DNA of 64,000 bases, taken from assembly GCF_030704535.1 (NCBI RefSeq), contig NC_081815.1, positions 3,053,001 to 3,117,000 on the forward strand, in the 5' to 3' direction. Under the pieces are notes generated by a model. The model was not told the DNA's origin, did not search any database, and was given only the letters and a program-made list of their open reading frames with translations. Positions 25,001 to 36,349 of this stretch are shown in pieces; position 1 is the first letter of the stretch, and each line of letters begins with the position of its first letter. Source of the DNA: Vitis vinifera (Eukaryota > Streptophyta > Magnoliopsida > Vitales > Vitaceae). The position numbers were made by a program, and so were the translations under genes.

Positions 25001-28000
25001 CCATGGTGAAGATCAAGATAAATGGGACGTGGGTTTCTGAAGAAAGTGACATCAAGGAGGGTGTGGTTCAGGCTTTCCACTCTCTGTTGTCAGAAACAGC
25101 TGAGTGGAGGCCTAGATGCAATGGGCTGCAGGTTGGGGTTTTAGAAGGGGAAAATGCGACTATGTTAGAAGCTCCTTTCTCTGAGGAAGAGGTTTTTGGA
25201 GCTCTTTCGGATCTCAATGGGGATAAAGCTCCTGGTCCTGATGGTTTCACAATGGCATTTTGGCAATTCAGTTGGAGTTTTTTGAAGGAGGAAGTGATGG
25301 GGTTCTTCAAGGAATTTCATGATCAGGGCAAGTTCGTCAAGAGCATAAATGCATCATTTCTAGTGTTAATTCCTAAGAAAGGAGGAGCCGAAGACCTCAA
25401 GGATTTTAGACCTATAAGCTTGGTGGGAAGTCTTTATAAGCTGTTAGCAAAGGTGTTAGCTAATAGGCTTAAAAAGGTGATGGGTAAGTTAGTGTCCAAG
25501 TCCCAAAATGCTTTTGTGGAGGGAAGGCAAATATTGGATGCCTCGTTGATTGCGAATGAGGCGATTCATTCAATGCAGAATAGTGGGGGAGGGGGCATCC
25601 TTTGCAAGCTAGATATTGAAAAAGCATACGACCATGTGAATTGGAGTTTTCTCTTTTGGTTGATGGAAATGATGGGCTTTGGAGCTAAGTGGATCAGCTG
25701 GATTCAGTGGTGTATTGGGACTGTCAGCTTCTCTGTTCTGATTAATGGTACTTCCTCAGGTTTTTTCAAAAGTTCTAGGGGTTTGAGACAGGGGGATCCC
25801 CTTTCCCCCTACTTGTTCGTGATTGTCATGGAGGCTCTTAGTTGCTTGCTGAAGAGAGCAAAGGAGGGGGGGTTTTTGTCTGGGTGGCAACTCAGTGGTA
25901 GAGGAGGGGGGGGAGTGGAGATCACTCATTTGCTGTTTGCGGATGACACCTTAGTTTTTTGTGAGCCTTCCACTGATCAGGTGTCCTATTTGAGTTGGCT
26001 CCTTATGTGGTTTGAAGCAATGTCAGGGTTGAAGGTGAATTTAGACAAAAGTGAAATCATCGCGGTGGGAAGAGTGGAGAATGTAGAGGAGGTGGCCCTT
26101 GAGTTTGGATGCAAGGTTAGCAGGCTTCCTTCTACTTATTTGGGTCTTCCCTTGGGGGCTCGTTTCAAGGAGGTGGCTACTTGGGACGGAGTTGAGGAAA
26201 GGTTGAGGAAGAGGCTTTCTATTTGGAAAAGGCAGTATATCTCCAAGGGGGGCAGAATGACCTTGATCAGGAGCACTCTGTCCAGCATGCCTATCTATTG
26301 TATGTCCCTGTTTCAGATGCCAAGAAGCGTGAGTTTGAGATTGGAGCGTATCCAAAGGGATTTTCTTTGGGGTGGTGGGGCATTGGAAAGGAAGCCTCAT
26401 TTAGTGGAATGGTCTATTATATGTTCAGATAAACGAAAGGGCGGTTTGGGTGTGAGGAGCTTGGCGTTGCTAAATAAGGCCCTCCTTTGTAAGTGGAGTT
26501 GGCGTTTTGCGGTGGAAAGGGAAGCTTTATGGAGGCAAGTCATAAGTGCAAAGTATGGGGAAGAAGAGGGTGGTTGGAGGTCTTGTGTTGTGAGAGGAAG
26601 TTATGGGGTTGGGTTATGGAAAGCGATTAGGAGAGGGTGGGAAGCGGTAGGCAACAATTTGGCTTATGCTGTGGGAAATGGTAGGAGGATTAGATTCTGG
26701 GAGGATAAGTGGTGTGGTGATGATAAGTTGTGTTCCCTTTTTCCTTCTCTATATGCTATATCCTTGGATAAGGAGGCTTGGGTAGCGGATGTATGGAGTC
26801 ATTCTGGAGGGGGAGTGTGGGCTCCTAGGTTCTCTAGGAGTATTAATGATTGGGAGGTAATTGAGGTAGAACGCCTTCTTTTGAGGTTGCAAGGGAGGAG
26901 GGTTTACAGTGATGTGGAAGATGAAGTAATTTGGACTAAGGCAAAGGACAAAAGATTCTCAGTTAAGTCTCTTTACAAGGACTTGGACCCGGAAAGACGT
27001 GAAGAATTTCCTGCAAATATCATTTGGAATTCTTTGGTGCTGCCGAGGGTAAGTTTTTTTGTTTGGGAGGCCACGTGGAAAAAGTCCATAACATTGGATC
27101 GTCTTCAAAGAAGAGGGTTCTCCTTGGCTAATAGATGCTATTTGTGTTTGGTAGAGGAAGAATCCATTGATCACATACTCTTGCATTGTGGGCTGGCCAG
27201 AAGTTTATGGAGCTTACTTTTCTCTCTATTTGGAGTTTCATGGGTGCTCCCCTCTTCAATAAGAGAAGCGTTATTGGGGTGGTTAGGGCCTTGTGTGGGA
27301 AAGGAAAGGAGGAAAGTGTGGCGTTCAGCACCCTTGTGCCTCTTTTGGATTGTTTGGAAGGAAAGAAACAGTAGGGCTTTTGAGAATGTAGAGCATACGT
27401 TTCAGGGGTGTAAATCGGCTTTACTTTGTAATCTGTGGGCGTGGTCCAGGGGTTTTTTTGTTTCTGGTCCCACTTCAGTTGTAGATTTTGTTGATTGGAT
27501 AGGCCATGGGTAAAGGTTTTTTTTGTATACCTCCTGTATACTTAGGGGTGCTTCCTTGAAGTGCCTCTTTTTATTAATATATTGTCTCTTTATTCATCAA
27601 AAAAATTAGCCTATGCACAGCATACTCGATTGGAAGGATATTCACAAGTTGGTCTTGTCTTGCTGAAAAAAATTTTCTGTAACATTTTAGTTGTATATGT
27701 ATATATGTATATTGCGAACTATTCCTGTAGCTTACATCTGAAGTTTGTTGTATCTTGAGGGATGATGGGAATAAAAAGGATAATAGGTCAACATGCATAA
27801 CTTGGAATTTAAAACTCACAGTTCACAGTACCAGGCCACTGTGCTGGGGTGGGCAAGGGAGATGCTGTTACCTAGTTGGTATTTCCTCTGTAAACAAGAT
27901 GAGGAGTCAGAATATAATGTTCTTATTCATTGTAGGTGGGATTGCAATTTGTGGTATTTGGTTTTCTCTTTATTTGGGATTTCTTGGGTGCTTCCTCATT

Positions 28001-31000
28001 CTATCAAGGATCTTTTGTGAGGTTAGCTCATGAGTTTTGGAAAGAAATGGAAGAGAGGATTGTATTTCTTTGTTTGATGTGGTTCATTTGGAGTGAGCAG
28101 AGGAGAAGATGTTTTAAGGGAGTAGAGAGCTCAGAGGAAGTGTTGGAAATCTTCTTTATAAATTCTTTGTATTATTGATCTAACAGCGTCTATGTTGTAA
28201 TTTTAGCTATACTCTTAATTTTTTTTTTTACTGTTTAGGAAGGGTTAAGGTACTCTTTTTTGTTGCCCTTGGTTCTCTTTGTATGTATCCTTTGTACTTT
28301 TGCTTTCTTATACAAGTATGGGTGCACAATTCTTATAGGATACTTGCTACTTGATTTTGATTGATTTATTTCTTATTTTCAACTTCCTTAACAGATAATA
28401 CATTGAAAAAAAGGGAGTTTACAGGGAGTGAATTTTTATAAAATATTGAAGGATAAGAAAGGAAAGGTGGGATAAAATAAAAAGAAGAATTCTTATCATA
28501 GATATCTATGTTTATTTTATTTTATTTTATTGATATTTCTGTTTTTCCTTTTATTATAATGTCTCCAAGTCTCTATACCTGTTATTGAAATCATTTTTTG
28601 CTGAACAGACCCTTTTATCCCAAAATTTCTTGGTGTAAATGATCAACACCTACACACAAACCCGCACGTGACATGCATTTGAGGAAACCCAACTCACATC
28701 AATTTCTTTCACTAAGTAGAGGACATTCTTCATCAAATATTCCTTCCTGATTTACCAAAATAATTGAGAGAACAGAGGGTGTCTTTTATTCATAACATAA
28801 GTCTCATATATAACCATTTAAAAACTTGATATTTCTGAAACAAGATTGTATGAAGCAAAAACTTTTCCAACTAAGTTTGTTTAAACTAATAAACCTAGAG
28901 ATGGAACTCCTTAAAAGACACTGTTAGCATTAAACTTTCCTGTTTTGGCCAAGTAGAGCCCACTTAAAAGGTAATATTATTAAATTCAAGGCTATGGTAA
29001 ATGGCTTTAGAAAAGTGACCTTGACTTTAAGTAATGAAACAAGTAAAAGACCCAATCTCCATATGAATATATATACTCCCCCAGAAAACCTATATGAAGT
29101 GGGAGCCAATACAAAAAGTTAAACGTAAATGGCTTTAAAAAAAGTGACCTTGACTATAAGTAATCAAACAAATAAAAGACCCAATCTCCATATGAATAAC
29201 TATATGCTCCCAGAAAACCTATATGAAGTGGGAACCAATACAAAAAGTTAAACTAGGTGATCTACATTTAGGCATGTCAATTCCAAACCCAACCCACCCG
29301 ATTTTAAACTTGGGTTGGCCTTAGAGCATAAATATGGTGGCTCGATGATCCCAAATCTAAAGGACTGATTTTATTTAGCCTGGGAAACATGAAGGTTTTG
29401 TGGAGATTTTTACATTGATAGTATGTAATATATGTATTTTTTAACTTCATTCTTATACAAATATCAATGCTATTCTCCACAAGATGACAACTTATCATTC
29501 CAGTCAAAGGTTAGGGAGTTCAGGACCTTTAACTTCAGATTCTTTTCTCCCCTTCCTGTTGACAAGGATACATTGGCTGAAGTTGGAGGATCTAGGTACT
29601 ATAGGTTTTCCTATGTGTTGCATGGTGGCTTGTGAGGTTTGTCTAAAGCGTCTGAAGGGGGCCATATTGGGCCTTCCATGTTTGGGCCTTGTACTGTGGC
29701 TTTGGAGGGGCTGGCCTTTAGTGGTGGACTAGTGGTTAAGTTGACCCAAGAAGGGTTTTTAAACCCCTTTGCCAATGTGTCTCTTGGTTCTCAAGAGCTT
29801 CTTGACGTTCCCCTTATTCAGGTGAAGTCACAGGGCCAGAGTGGGAGTCGGGTGTCAATGATGTCCTTGTGGTAGAAGCAACTGGTTTTGGAGGTAGGTT
29901 TTCTTCCCTCACTCTTCCTTCTCCGATGGGGTCTCCCTTTCTCAGCGCAGCATGTGATGATGCAACGGGAGGGCCTTGCTTGGGGTTGCTGGGTTCGTGG
30001 ATCCAACTGCTAAATTTGCTACTTCAAGATGGGAGGTTGGTGGATCTCACGGGGAATGCAACAAAGGATTCCTTGGATGAGGATTTGGAAGTTAGGGTAG
30101 AGGAGTTGGAGGTCAGTAAAGCTTTGAAGATTGTTAGGGTTTCAGAGGAGGGGAAGCTTGGCCTCTAAAAAGTTTGTTACATTCAGCAACTTTTTGGGAC
30201 TCCCAGTGGCAGGGCTTGAGAAGGAAATCAATTCCCTTCTTAAGAAAATGGAGTCAAGAAAAGTTCATAGGGTTAAGGTTGCAGGAGGAAAGAAGAAATT
30301 GCTTTTGACTACTTGATTGGAGAAGGAGATCCAAAAACTTGAATGCTTGGTCAATTACAATTGCTCTCCTCTCTTAGCCAAGGGAAAGGGGAAGGGAGCA
30401 ATGGTTCCAAGTTGCTTCTTGTTGACATGGCTTTCTTCAATTCCTGTTTGGTTGTGGGTTTTGGGCTCTAGAAGGTTTGTGGCGCGTTTCTTTGTTTCTT
30501 GCTAGGCCTTAGAGGTTGTTTGGGTGTGGGTTGTGTTTTAGCACTAGTACTTCCCACTGGGGAGAGTTGGTTTGTTCTAGAATGTTGTGGTTTGGTTGGC
30601 TTTAGGGTGGTTGGTATTTTACTTTCTCTCTTATTAGCCTTTTGTGTGTGTTGTATACTTCGTTGTGTACTTTAATGCACATTTTTGTTAGTGCTCTTTA
30701 ATATATGAGTTACCTATCAAAAAAAAAGAAAAAAGAAAAAGATAATTGCACTCAGTAATTGTGTGTCAAATTTGCTTTTGGTCTTCCTCTTCTGGCCCTT
30801 CACCAAATTTGAAACTCCTAAAAATTCAGGAATGCACATTTGAAGACCAAAATAATTTGAATTTTTAAAATGTAATTTTACATATGCTATCGACACAATA
30901 TTGAAGTTGTTGTCGTTGGACTCACTTCCATCTCAAGAATCAATGGTGGAAACTCTTCAATGACATGCTCTGTTTAGTGTGCAATTCTGCTCGTTTTACC

Positions 31001-34000
31001 AAGGTCTTTGTTGGCCTTTCTTTGTCTGTTCTTGCTAGATGGTAGTGATTGTAGTCAATTCACTAAGCAATTTGTCAAAATTTAGAACATGGAAATTTGT
31101 TGCATTATCCTGATACACACTGTTTCATGCTGAGTTGTGTCACTGGAAGGCCTGCTAACTTAGATACGTTGGTTGAATAGGGTGCTATAGATATCATGTG
31201 ACATGTGAATGAGCAATTTGTCTGTCACATGTGTGTTTGATGCATTTAATATGTTACGGAATGATATAATAATCTTTACATGTTGATTTTACCTGATTGA
31301 GGTTTGAATCTAATTGCTTTAGCTTTTAATCACATGTGACTGAATCAAATTGTTCTTGCAAACTTCATGCATTTTTCAGCTAACTAGCTGAATCAGATAT
31401 AAATAAAATACTGTTTTATGTTCTAGCATATATGTGTTTCTTGCTCTCTATGCTGTTACAGTTATTTCTCATTCTTGGCCCTTTTGCAGTGTCATCCTAT
31501 TTCCAATAGCAATCACTTTCTATATAACCTGGTGGTTTATTCATTTTGTGGATGGCTTTTTCTCTCCAATCTATGCACAGCTTGGAATTAATATTTTTGG
31601 TAAGCATAGCCACTCTTTCAGCAGTTCAATCATCTCTTCCCCATTTCTTTGTTTTTTAATTGTATGACTTGCATGAGTCTTTTAGGAAAGTGATGTTTCT
31701 GGGGCAACATCTCAAGTTGCATGCCTTGTTCAACTTGGACATGGCAAATATTGCATTTGACAACATCATTTCCTTTTTATGTTTGTGATAGTTTTTAGTT
31801 GCTTAGCTTGTGTATTGAGCAACATGTTTTGTTTAATCAGAAAAACATGGATAAAGGGTTTTAGTACATCAAATAATGTGATCGCTTTGTTTTCTAATTT
31901 GAAAGTAGGTTCGGAAATGCATGGTACAATATTTTCTTAGCCACTTGCTCCCTTCAACATTTGTTTCCTTGAATCTTGCCTGCATGTTAGTGTTGCTAAA
32001 TCCAGTGTTTATTCTCTCGAACCGAAAGAAGAGGGGACACAACGGTATGTTTAACATACGGCTGTGAATTTGTTAGATCTAAATCTTTACATCTTTTGTT
32101 ATGAAAATATCATTATTTTTTAGGTGGCTATGCTAGATCCATATGAACATGTAAGCAAAATCATGTTATGATTAAGCTTTCGACATTATTCATTTTTTTT
32201 GGTTGTGGAGGTGTATGATGATGCATGGACCATGGTTCCTTGTTGATCTGAGAAATGCACAATCCAAGTTTAGGTCCTTTTAATTATATTTTCCTGCAAG
32301 AAAGTGAACATCTGAAATTACCTTCAGAATCAAATTACCAGCCCTGCTGTAAGGTTTTATGCTTCTGAGATAGCCTTAAGATTTGTTTCTATTTTATTTT
32401 TCAAATTTCATCTGGTAAACAATGTGATGCTTCAAACAATGTGAAAATATTCTAGCATTGGATTAGAAGGCTGTTCATATTTTTTTGTCTTTTATACACG
32501 TCTTTCAAACTGAAATTACTTCTTGAGTGGAGAAAAGGTTACAACTGTTGACAAAATTTATTTCTATTCATCGATCTTAGTGCTGATGAAAATGCTTGCT
32601 ATATCATTCTGCCTTGTATGGCAAGTGGTGACCATTAGAGGGACCTGATTTTGCAGTCATTAACCATTGACCTTGGCTTGTTTCATAGCTTGGCTCAACT
32701 GATGGAAATACTTCAATTTTACTTCACTTTTCGTTCTGTTTCTTTTCATTTTCTGTGTTATGTTTTTTGTTTATCTTTTCACTGCATCTCAGAATAACTG
32801 CCTAGAGTATTGAAAGCTTTAACCAAATCAGTGTTAGCCCTGATGTGTGTTGTTAGCCCACTATCTAATACCTTAAAGTTTTTGGTCAAATTGGTAGTTT
32901 AACAAGGAGCTCAGGTTAATTAGAGGTCTTGAGTTTGGGTCTATCTGTTCATTTCCCCATCTATTGATCAGTAGTTCATCATCTATGATTTACTTCTCTA
33001 TGTACAGGTGTGGGGCCCACATGCTTTAGCCTGGTATGCATTTTTAGTACACTACCTAATACCGTAGGCTTTTCAGTCAAATTGGTAGCCTACAATTAGG
33101 AGTTTCTGAAAGAGGCTAACCTTTTCTGCCTCCGTTCTTTCTTGTTCTTTGAAATGTTTTTGTTATTCCTGGCCCATAAATCTCCCTTAAAATCCCACCA
33201 ACAAGAGATTGTGTTGCATCTTCCTAAAAAATGGATTTACCTAATGTAAATGGTGGACAAATACTTCTGTTTGGTTGGTCGCAGTTTCAGACATTATGAA
33301 ATGCCAAGTTGGTAGACCTCCTTTAAGCCTTGTACCTTACTGGAACCTCATTTTAGGATGTGGCCTTAACCTATTCTCTGTAACACTTGCAGGAACTCCA
33401 GCTCCTTGTCTTGGAACAGATTAAATATCTCTTTTAAGAGTTGGGAAGAGGCTATAGTTCCATATTTTCAAAATAGGACTTGTCACTGCAATAAAAACCA
33501 TGTAAATATTAAAAAAAGAGTTGAGAAAACGATGGTTTGTGGTGTGTTCTTGTAGCCAATATTTGATATTTTGACAGTTAATGAGAACCAAATGCCGATG
33601 TTCCAAAATTTATTTATCCTCTTCTCCATTACATATCTCCCATTTTATAGGACTTTTTATTTTGTTTATTAATTTCATGGTCATGACTATCTGAATAAAT
33701 ACTTTTTTTTCCACTCCGTGAATAGGTCTTGGGTTCATAACTTCCATTACCTTCATTTTCTTGGTTGGAGTATTTATGTCATCATGGTTGGGTGCATCCG
33801 TTCTGGGCCTGGGGGAGTGGTTTATCAAACGGATGCCTTTTGTTCGTCATATTTACAGTGCCTCGAAGCAAATTAGTGCTGCCATATCACCGGGTGTGTT
33901 TTTCATCAATTTTCTCTTTCCCATATTTTTATTGGATTAAATTCGATGGGGATGAATAATATTTTAGATTTTTACAGATCAGAACACACAGGCATTCAAA

Positions 34001-35575
34001 GAAGTGGCCATTATAAGGCATCCACGTATTGGTGAATATGCATTTGGGTTCATCACTTCATCTGTAGTCCTCCAGGTCTGGAATGATTTCTATGTTGCAA
34101 AACTATCATTACCTCATATGTAACCTATATGCAGTGGTATCTGTCACAGTGCACCTGATCGCGTGTGTGATAAATTTTGTTTAGTTTTGATTCCAATAAT
34201 TCTTATGCTTTGCAGTTCACTATTTCCTGGTCATATTAATTTGTACAAATGATTATATTGTGTATGGGTGCATGTAAAGATGCATATACATGTAGATGCA
34301 ATAAAAAGGGCATGTGAATCATGGTGTTTTTGTGTTGGCATGCAAGTTGCTTGTTTTGCTGAATATATGTGACAGCATGAGTGGATGCAGATTCTTGTGT
34401 ACCCACTAAAAAATTGCCTTTTGTTTTTTCTTTTAATTTACTGTTCTCTTTCTGTTTCTGGAGATGAGAGCAGGGTCGGGGTTTGGTGTATGTGGGCTGA
34501 ATAACCACTAGCATCCTATTGATTTGAAATTTGGTGCATTCCATTATCAAGACACATTAATATCTAACACTGGCATGGATGATATTAGCACAAGTTTGAA
34601 GAGTTTGTCTGAGTTTATTAAAAATATCATTTACCACCATATCTCTTCCTCTGATTACTATTATTTTTTCACTTTATTCATATGTATTTTTTGTTCCTCT
34701 TTGGTTCTATGTTTTATCTTAGCTAGATTGCCTTGATTTTGTTCATGGCTATTGTGAGAATGTCTCAAGCTATACTTTAGCTATGTTATCTTCAATACCT
34801 CATACCCTAGATTTGATGAACATGATGCTTGTCTCCTATATGGAATGTCATATTTTTGCCATGTGAGTGCTGTTCCAGAACTAGAAAAGGAGTCTCTCAT
34901 ATGTGTACTCAAACCTGTGAAATAGTATAATATTTGATGAATGGGACATTGATTTATGTTTATCTTCTGACCATCTGAGAACATTTAAAGTGCAGTCCCT
35001 GATTTTTCCTTGTAATACAGAGTTATACCGGAGAGGAGGAGCTATGCTGTGTCTATGTTCCCACCAACCATCTTTACATTGGTGATATATTCCTTGTTAA
35101 CTGCAAGGATGTAATTAGACCAAACCTATCAGTTCGGGAAGGAATTGGTAAGGATTCATATCTTTATTTGTTATTTTAAAAAGTAATGGAAAAGTCAGGA
35201 GAAAGAAATGCAGACTCATTCTGCCATTCATGACTTTGTTGGGCTTTCTTTGTTGAAAAGCCCGTTTTATCCACTGTTTTGAATTTGAGAGTACTGTCTT
35301 TGGATGGGTGGTATGCTGCCCATCTACAGAAGATAAGGATGCTCGAACAAATTGTACTATTTATATGTGAAAATTACAAAGATTTTGAAGAAAAACTGCC
35401 TATCACTATCAGAGCCTTCTCTACCACTATCATATTACAGGATGCTGATACATTTCGTTTGCTCTTTTGAACTGCAGAAATTGTCGTGTCCGGTGGCATG
35501 TCAATGCCCCAGATCCTGTCGACAGTGGATTCAAGGATTACGACGGTGGATAGAAGTAGGCCCGAAAGAGGATGA
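19034..35575 (+). CDS. LCV: LIKE-COV (DUF502) membrane protein with a giant second intron
   Basis: Seven exons: 19034-19180, 20869-20921, 31490-31599, 33726-33893, 33978-34075, 35021-35147 and 35478-35575; phases all agree and give 266 residues. The protein starts MGDEKSSIVMATRERDREL, has a Ser-rich linker, and then FYKVVRSWASKKFMTG. Two hydrophobic segments follow (CVILFPIAITFYITWWF at about 67-83 and ITSITFIFLVGVFMSSWLG at about 106-124). The DUF502 core comes next, with KRMPFVRHIYSASKQ, AFKEVAIIRHPRIGEYAFGF and VPTNHLYIGDIFLV. COV and LCV proteins are integral membrane proteins of the endomembrane system; Arabidopsis COV1 affects vascular patterning and LCV proteins affect Golgi and vacuole sorting. 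Intron 2 is 10.6 kb and is swollen by LINEs in the same orientation. The start at 19034 matches the family; an in-frame ATG at 18989 only adds a short unlike tail. Confidence 0.93.
21419..21434. repeat. 5' target-site duplication of the LINE
   Basis: The 16-bp sequence ATTAGCCTATGCACAG occurs here and again at 27605-27620, directly after the A-rich tail of the LINE. It matches perfectly, so the insertion is probably fairly young. It also fixes the element's 5' end at 21435. Confidence 0.9.
21614..23869 (+). CDS. LINE ORF1: DUF4283-type RNA-binding-like protein
   Basis: The ORF is open for 751 residues. Residues about 190-320 resemble the DUF4283 module of plant LINE ORF1 proteins: KVWAKSTWQLRGGLQVHIFG, then EAWVRVLGLPLHLWSREVL. 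I see no CCHC zinc knuckle after it, which many relatives have. The middle is Gly/Glu/Ser-rich and disordered-looking. The C-terminal part (about 655-751) has the pattern FSDFLGMPTTGCEEEIL plus a basic helix, which recurs in the LINE derivative at 30.2 kb. ORF1 proteins bind LINE RNA and accompany it in a ribonucleoprotein. Its TGA overlaps the ATG of ORF2 (ATGA at 23866), suggesting coupled translation by re-initiation. Confidence 0.88.
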   Translation: MREEGKRWFAVESKSFEISIEGLGGNLRGVIVERGRGYSRWVRFGECSLRCLLAGVEACCRDVEMPRWSKGWKENGRFLRLECRENGARRFIFCKVVTAEKKSFSLVFPEGEGIHGGWLILAENLRALGVVPFSEEKVEPKAVFGNSRKVESGMNGGERMSYASVVKKNECLEEEAIWLQIGERAVQGREEKLRRCLVGKFEEGPLLGSEVQVLKVWAKSTWQLRGGLQVHIFGGSLILFEFEDVLEAERVLKRGSRRFRERLISLERWYHETGCLVQEEAYKEAWVRVLGLPLHLWSREVLIKIGGCCGGFLEVDEGAENAVQMQWARILVRSSGRRLPGSLQLVIGSICYSIQLWWEILPKFSVVVPRSYSEGSPESKVRGDIGGDPRASKGVEKDLGQEQTGKEDVSSSGGKSGCLGEGVDSHLQKVVAGGDVFGGGGRRACLEMTGDSKGASGPVGESPIGRQQDKRGVGPVFELREGLGWAHFGGPSILSEGDSLGVENLLGLIAGDDRAAATVPMEWIEPPEAWNSGADEVLQAEAARYSSFPCPLMPRGARAFSPSSISCRKRAAKGYRGVRASYSSPLSCRKRTASGSRRRGCGSATEMDGVDGDISPLNMVLADGRGEEGCSGEEMAMVLVGETSIDEKYSLRQTVGGTESVEDWKSSCLAQFSDFLGMPTTGCEEEILNMLKRWIMRKDQKNQRIGAKRAKVETSKSVRELKRLECSINFKSSGHGRALFRESGGSVSEGK
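23866..27513 (+). pseudogene. LINE ORF2: endonuclease-reverse transcriptase with one in-frame stop
   Basis: The frame is 1,216 codons including the final stop, broken only by a TAG at 24343-24345. N-terminal APE-type endonuclease: IISWNVRGAND, LVCLQETKI, GDFNVIR, and SDHCPILLDC after the stop. Reverse transcriptase: NGDKAPGPDGF, LIPKKGGAEDLKDFRPISL, SQNAFVEGRQILD, CKLDIEKAYDHVNW, GLRQGDPLSPYLF and the catalytic FADD box in HLLFADDTLVF. The C-terminal zf-RVT region has CYLCLVEEESIDHILLHC. All catalytic motifs are present, so apart from the stop the gene looks recently functional. The codon could have been CAG (C to T), but this is inference. ORF2 normally nicks the target and primes reverse transcription there. 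Confidence 0.92.
27605..27620. repeat. 3' target-site duplication of the LINE
   Basis: Second copy of the 16-bp direct repeat at 21419-21434. It marks the exact join back to the original LCV intron sequence. Confidence 0.9.
27790..28330 (+). mobile_element. 5'-truncated old LINE fragment (ORF2 C-terminus)
   Basis: In frames broken by stops, the stretch reads LFSLFGISWVLPHSIKDLL and MWFIWSEQRRRCFKGVE. These match the intact LINE's SLLFSLFGVSWVLPSSIREA and FWIVWKERNSRAFENVE. A zf-RVT-like C...H...C pattern (CKQDEESEYNVLIHC) is also seen. It is therefore a 3' piece of a related, much older LINE lying only 170 bp past the young one. No poly(A) or target duplication is visible. Confidence 0.75.
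28997..29253. repeat. Tandem duplication, two copies of about 128 bp
   Basis: Copy 1 at 28997-29124 and copy 2 at 29125-29253 abut directly. Each begins GTAAATGGCTTTA and ends CAAAAAGTTAAAC. They differ at about ten positions, so the duplication is old. It is non-coding and lies in LCV intron 2. Confidence 0.85.
29480..30745 (+). mobile_element. LINE derivative with ORF1 remnants and no ORF2
   Basis: Broken frames carry ORF1 C-terminal features: FVTFSNFLGLPVAGLEKEI parallels FSDFLGMPTTGCEEEIL of the intact LINE, and LEKEIQKLECLVN parallels RELKRLECSIN. After about 30,420 the sequence passes directly to a T-rich 3' UTR with a terminal TACCTATCAAAAAAA tail, like the end of the intact LINE. The roughly 3.6-kb ORF2 is missing. 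The copy carries several stops. It is either an internal deletion or a short non-autonomous form, and its 5' limit is approximate. Confidence 0.7.
30746..33725 (+). other. LCV introns 2 (end) and 3, no further gene
   Basis: Apart from LCV exon 3 (31490-31599) nothing codes here. At about 32,820-33,110 two related segments each carry GTCAAATTGGTAG (32,885 and 33,076), also seen at 1,055 in the MYB3R intron. They look like pieces of a dispersed plant repeat of unknown class. The rest is ordinary T-rich intron. Confidence 0.55.
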
Positions 35576-36349
35576 GAAGAAAGATATATTAGACTTTAGA
35601 TGAGTTGTTTATTTCTAGCCTCTGGATTTCAGGTAGTCATCGGAATGGCCACGAGAGCAATTTGTGTTCTTATTGCAGGAATATGAAGTTAGATTGTTGT
35701 TTGTCTGAAGATTGCAGTGTCAATCTGGTGACAGATGTAACATTTATTGCCATGTAAAATGTAGAATTCAATGTTTGTTCCCAAATATAGTTTGGTTTGT
35801 TATAGGCTGTTTTTGGATCTGAATTGTTTTCCCATTTCTCCTAGGTCAGGTACTTTTGGTTACACACTTACACAAGGCAATTTGTACCGATCCCTGTTTT
35901 GGGATTGTTTGTGGAGACAATGAGACTTTGGAGTGAGAAGTGTTTTTTAAAACAGTTTTGGAAAACAGTTGTTGACAACTGTTCATTGACATTTTGTAAA
36001 ATCAAGGTCTATTTGAGAATTTGCATTATTTTCTATGTTCTTAAATATGTTTTAAAATTAATTTTTATTGATTTATTGATAGAAATTGTATCATTTTTTT
36101 TAAAATATAACGTCATTTGCCAAAAACATTCTCAGTCCGCCTATTAATGACTGTTATTTTGTTTTTTTCTTTCCCTTTTATTGTTTTTGAAATGGCATGA
36201 CATAAAGCTATGCTTCTTTATCAATAAAATATGATGTAATATATATTTAAAATCAAATATTATGAAAGCATTTTATTTATAATGAATTAGTATAAGCAGA
36301 TATATTTTATATCGAATTTAATTCTAATTATAAGCGTATTGAACATTTA
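35576..36349. other. LCV 3' flank
   Basis: The first 200-300 bp is the likely 3' UTR of LCV. Between about 35,927 and 36,141 the ends GAGTGAGAAGTGTTTTTT and, inverted, GACTGAGAATGTTTTTGG suggest another small decayed MITE, without a convincing target duplication. Nothing else is seen. Confidence 0.4.

Larger units (their letters stand above)
21435..27604 (+). mobile_element. Near-complete L1-type plant LINE in LCV intron 2
   Basis: The element is 6,170 bp, bounded by perfect 16-bp target duplications (21419-21434 and 27605-27620). It has a 5' UTR of about 180 bp, ORF1 (21614-23869), ORF2 (23866-27513, one in-frame stop) and a 90-bp 3' UTR ending in TTCATC followed by an A-rich tail. It lies in the same orientation as the host gene. 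Base composition is richer in G than the flanks, as is usual for plant L1 elements. Full length, perfect duplications and a single stop in ORF2 point to recent arrival. Confidence 0.92.
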
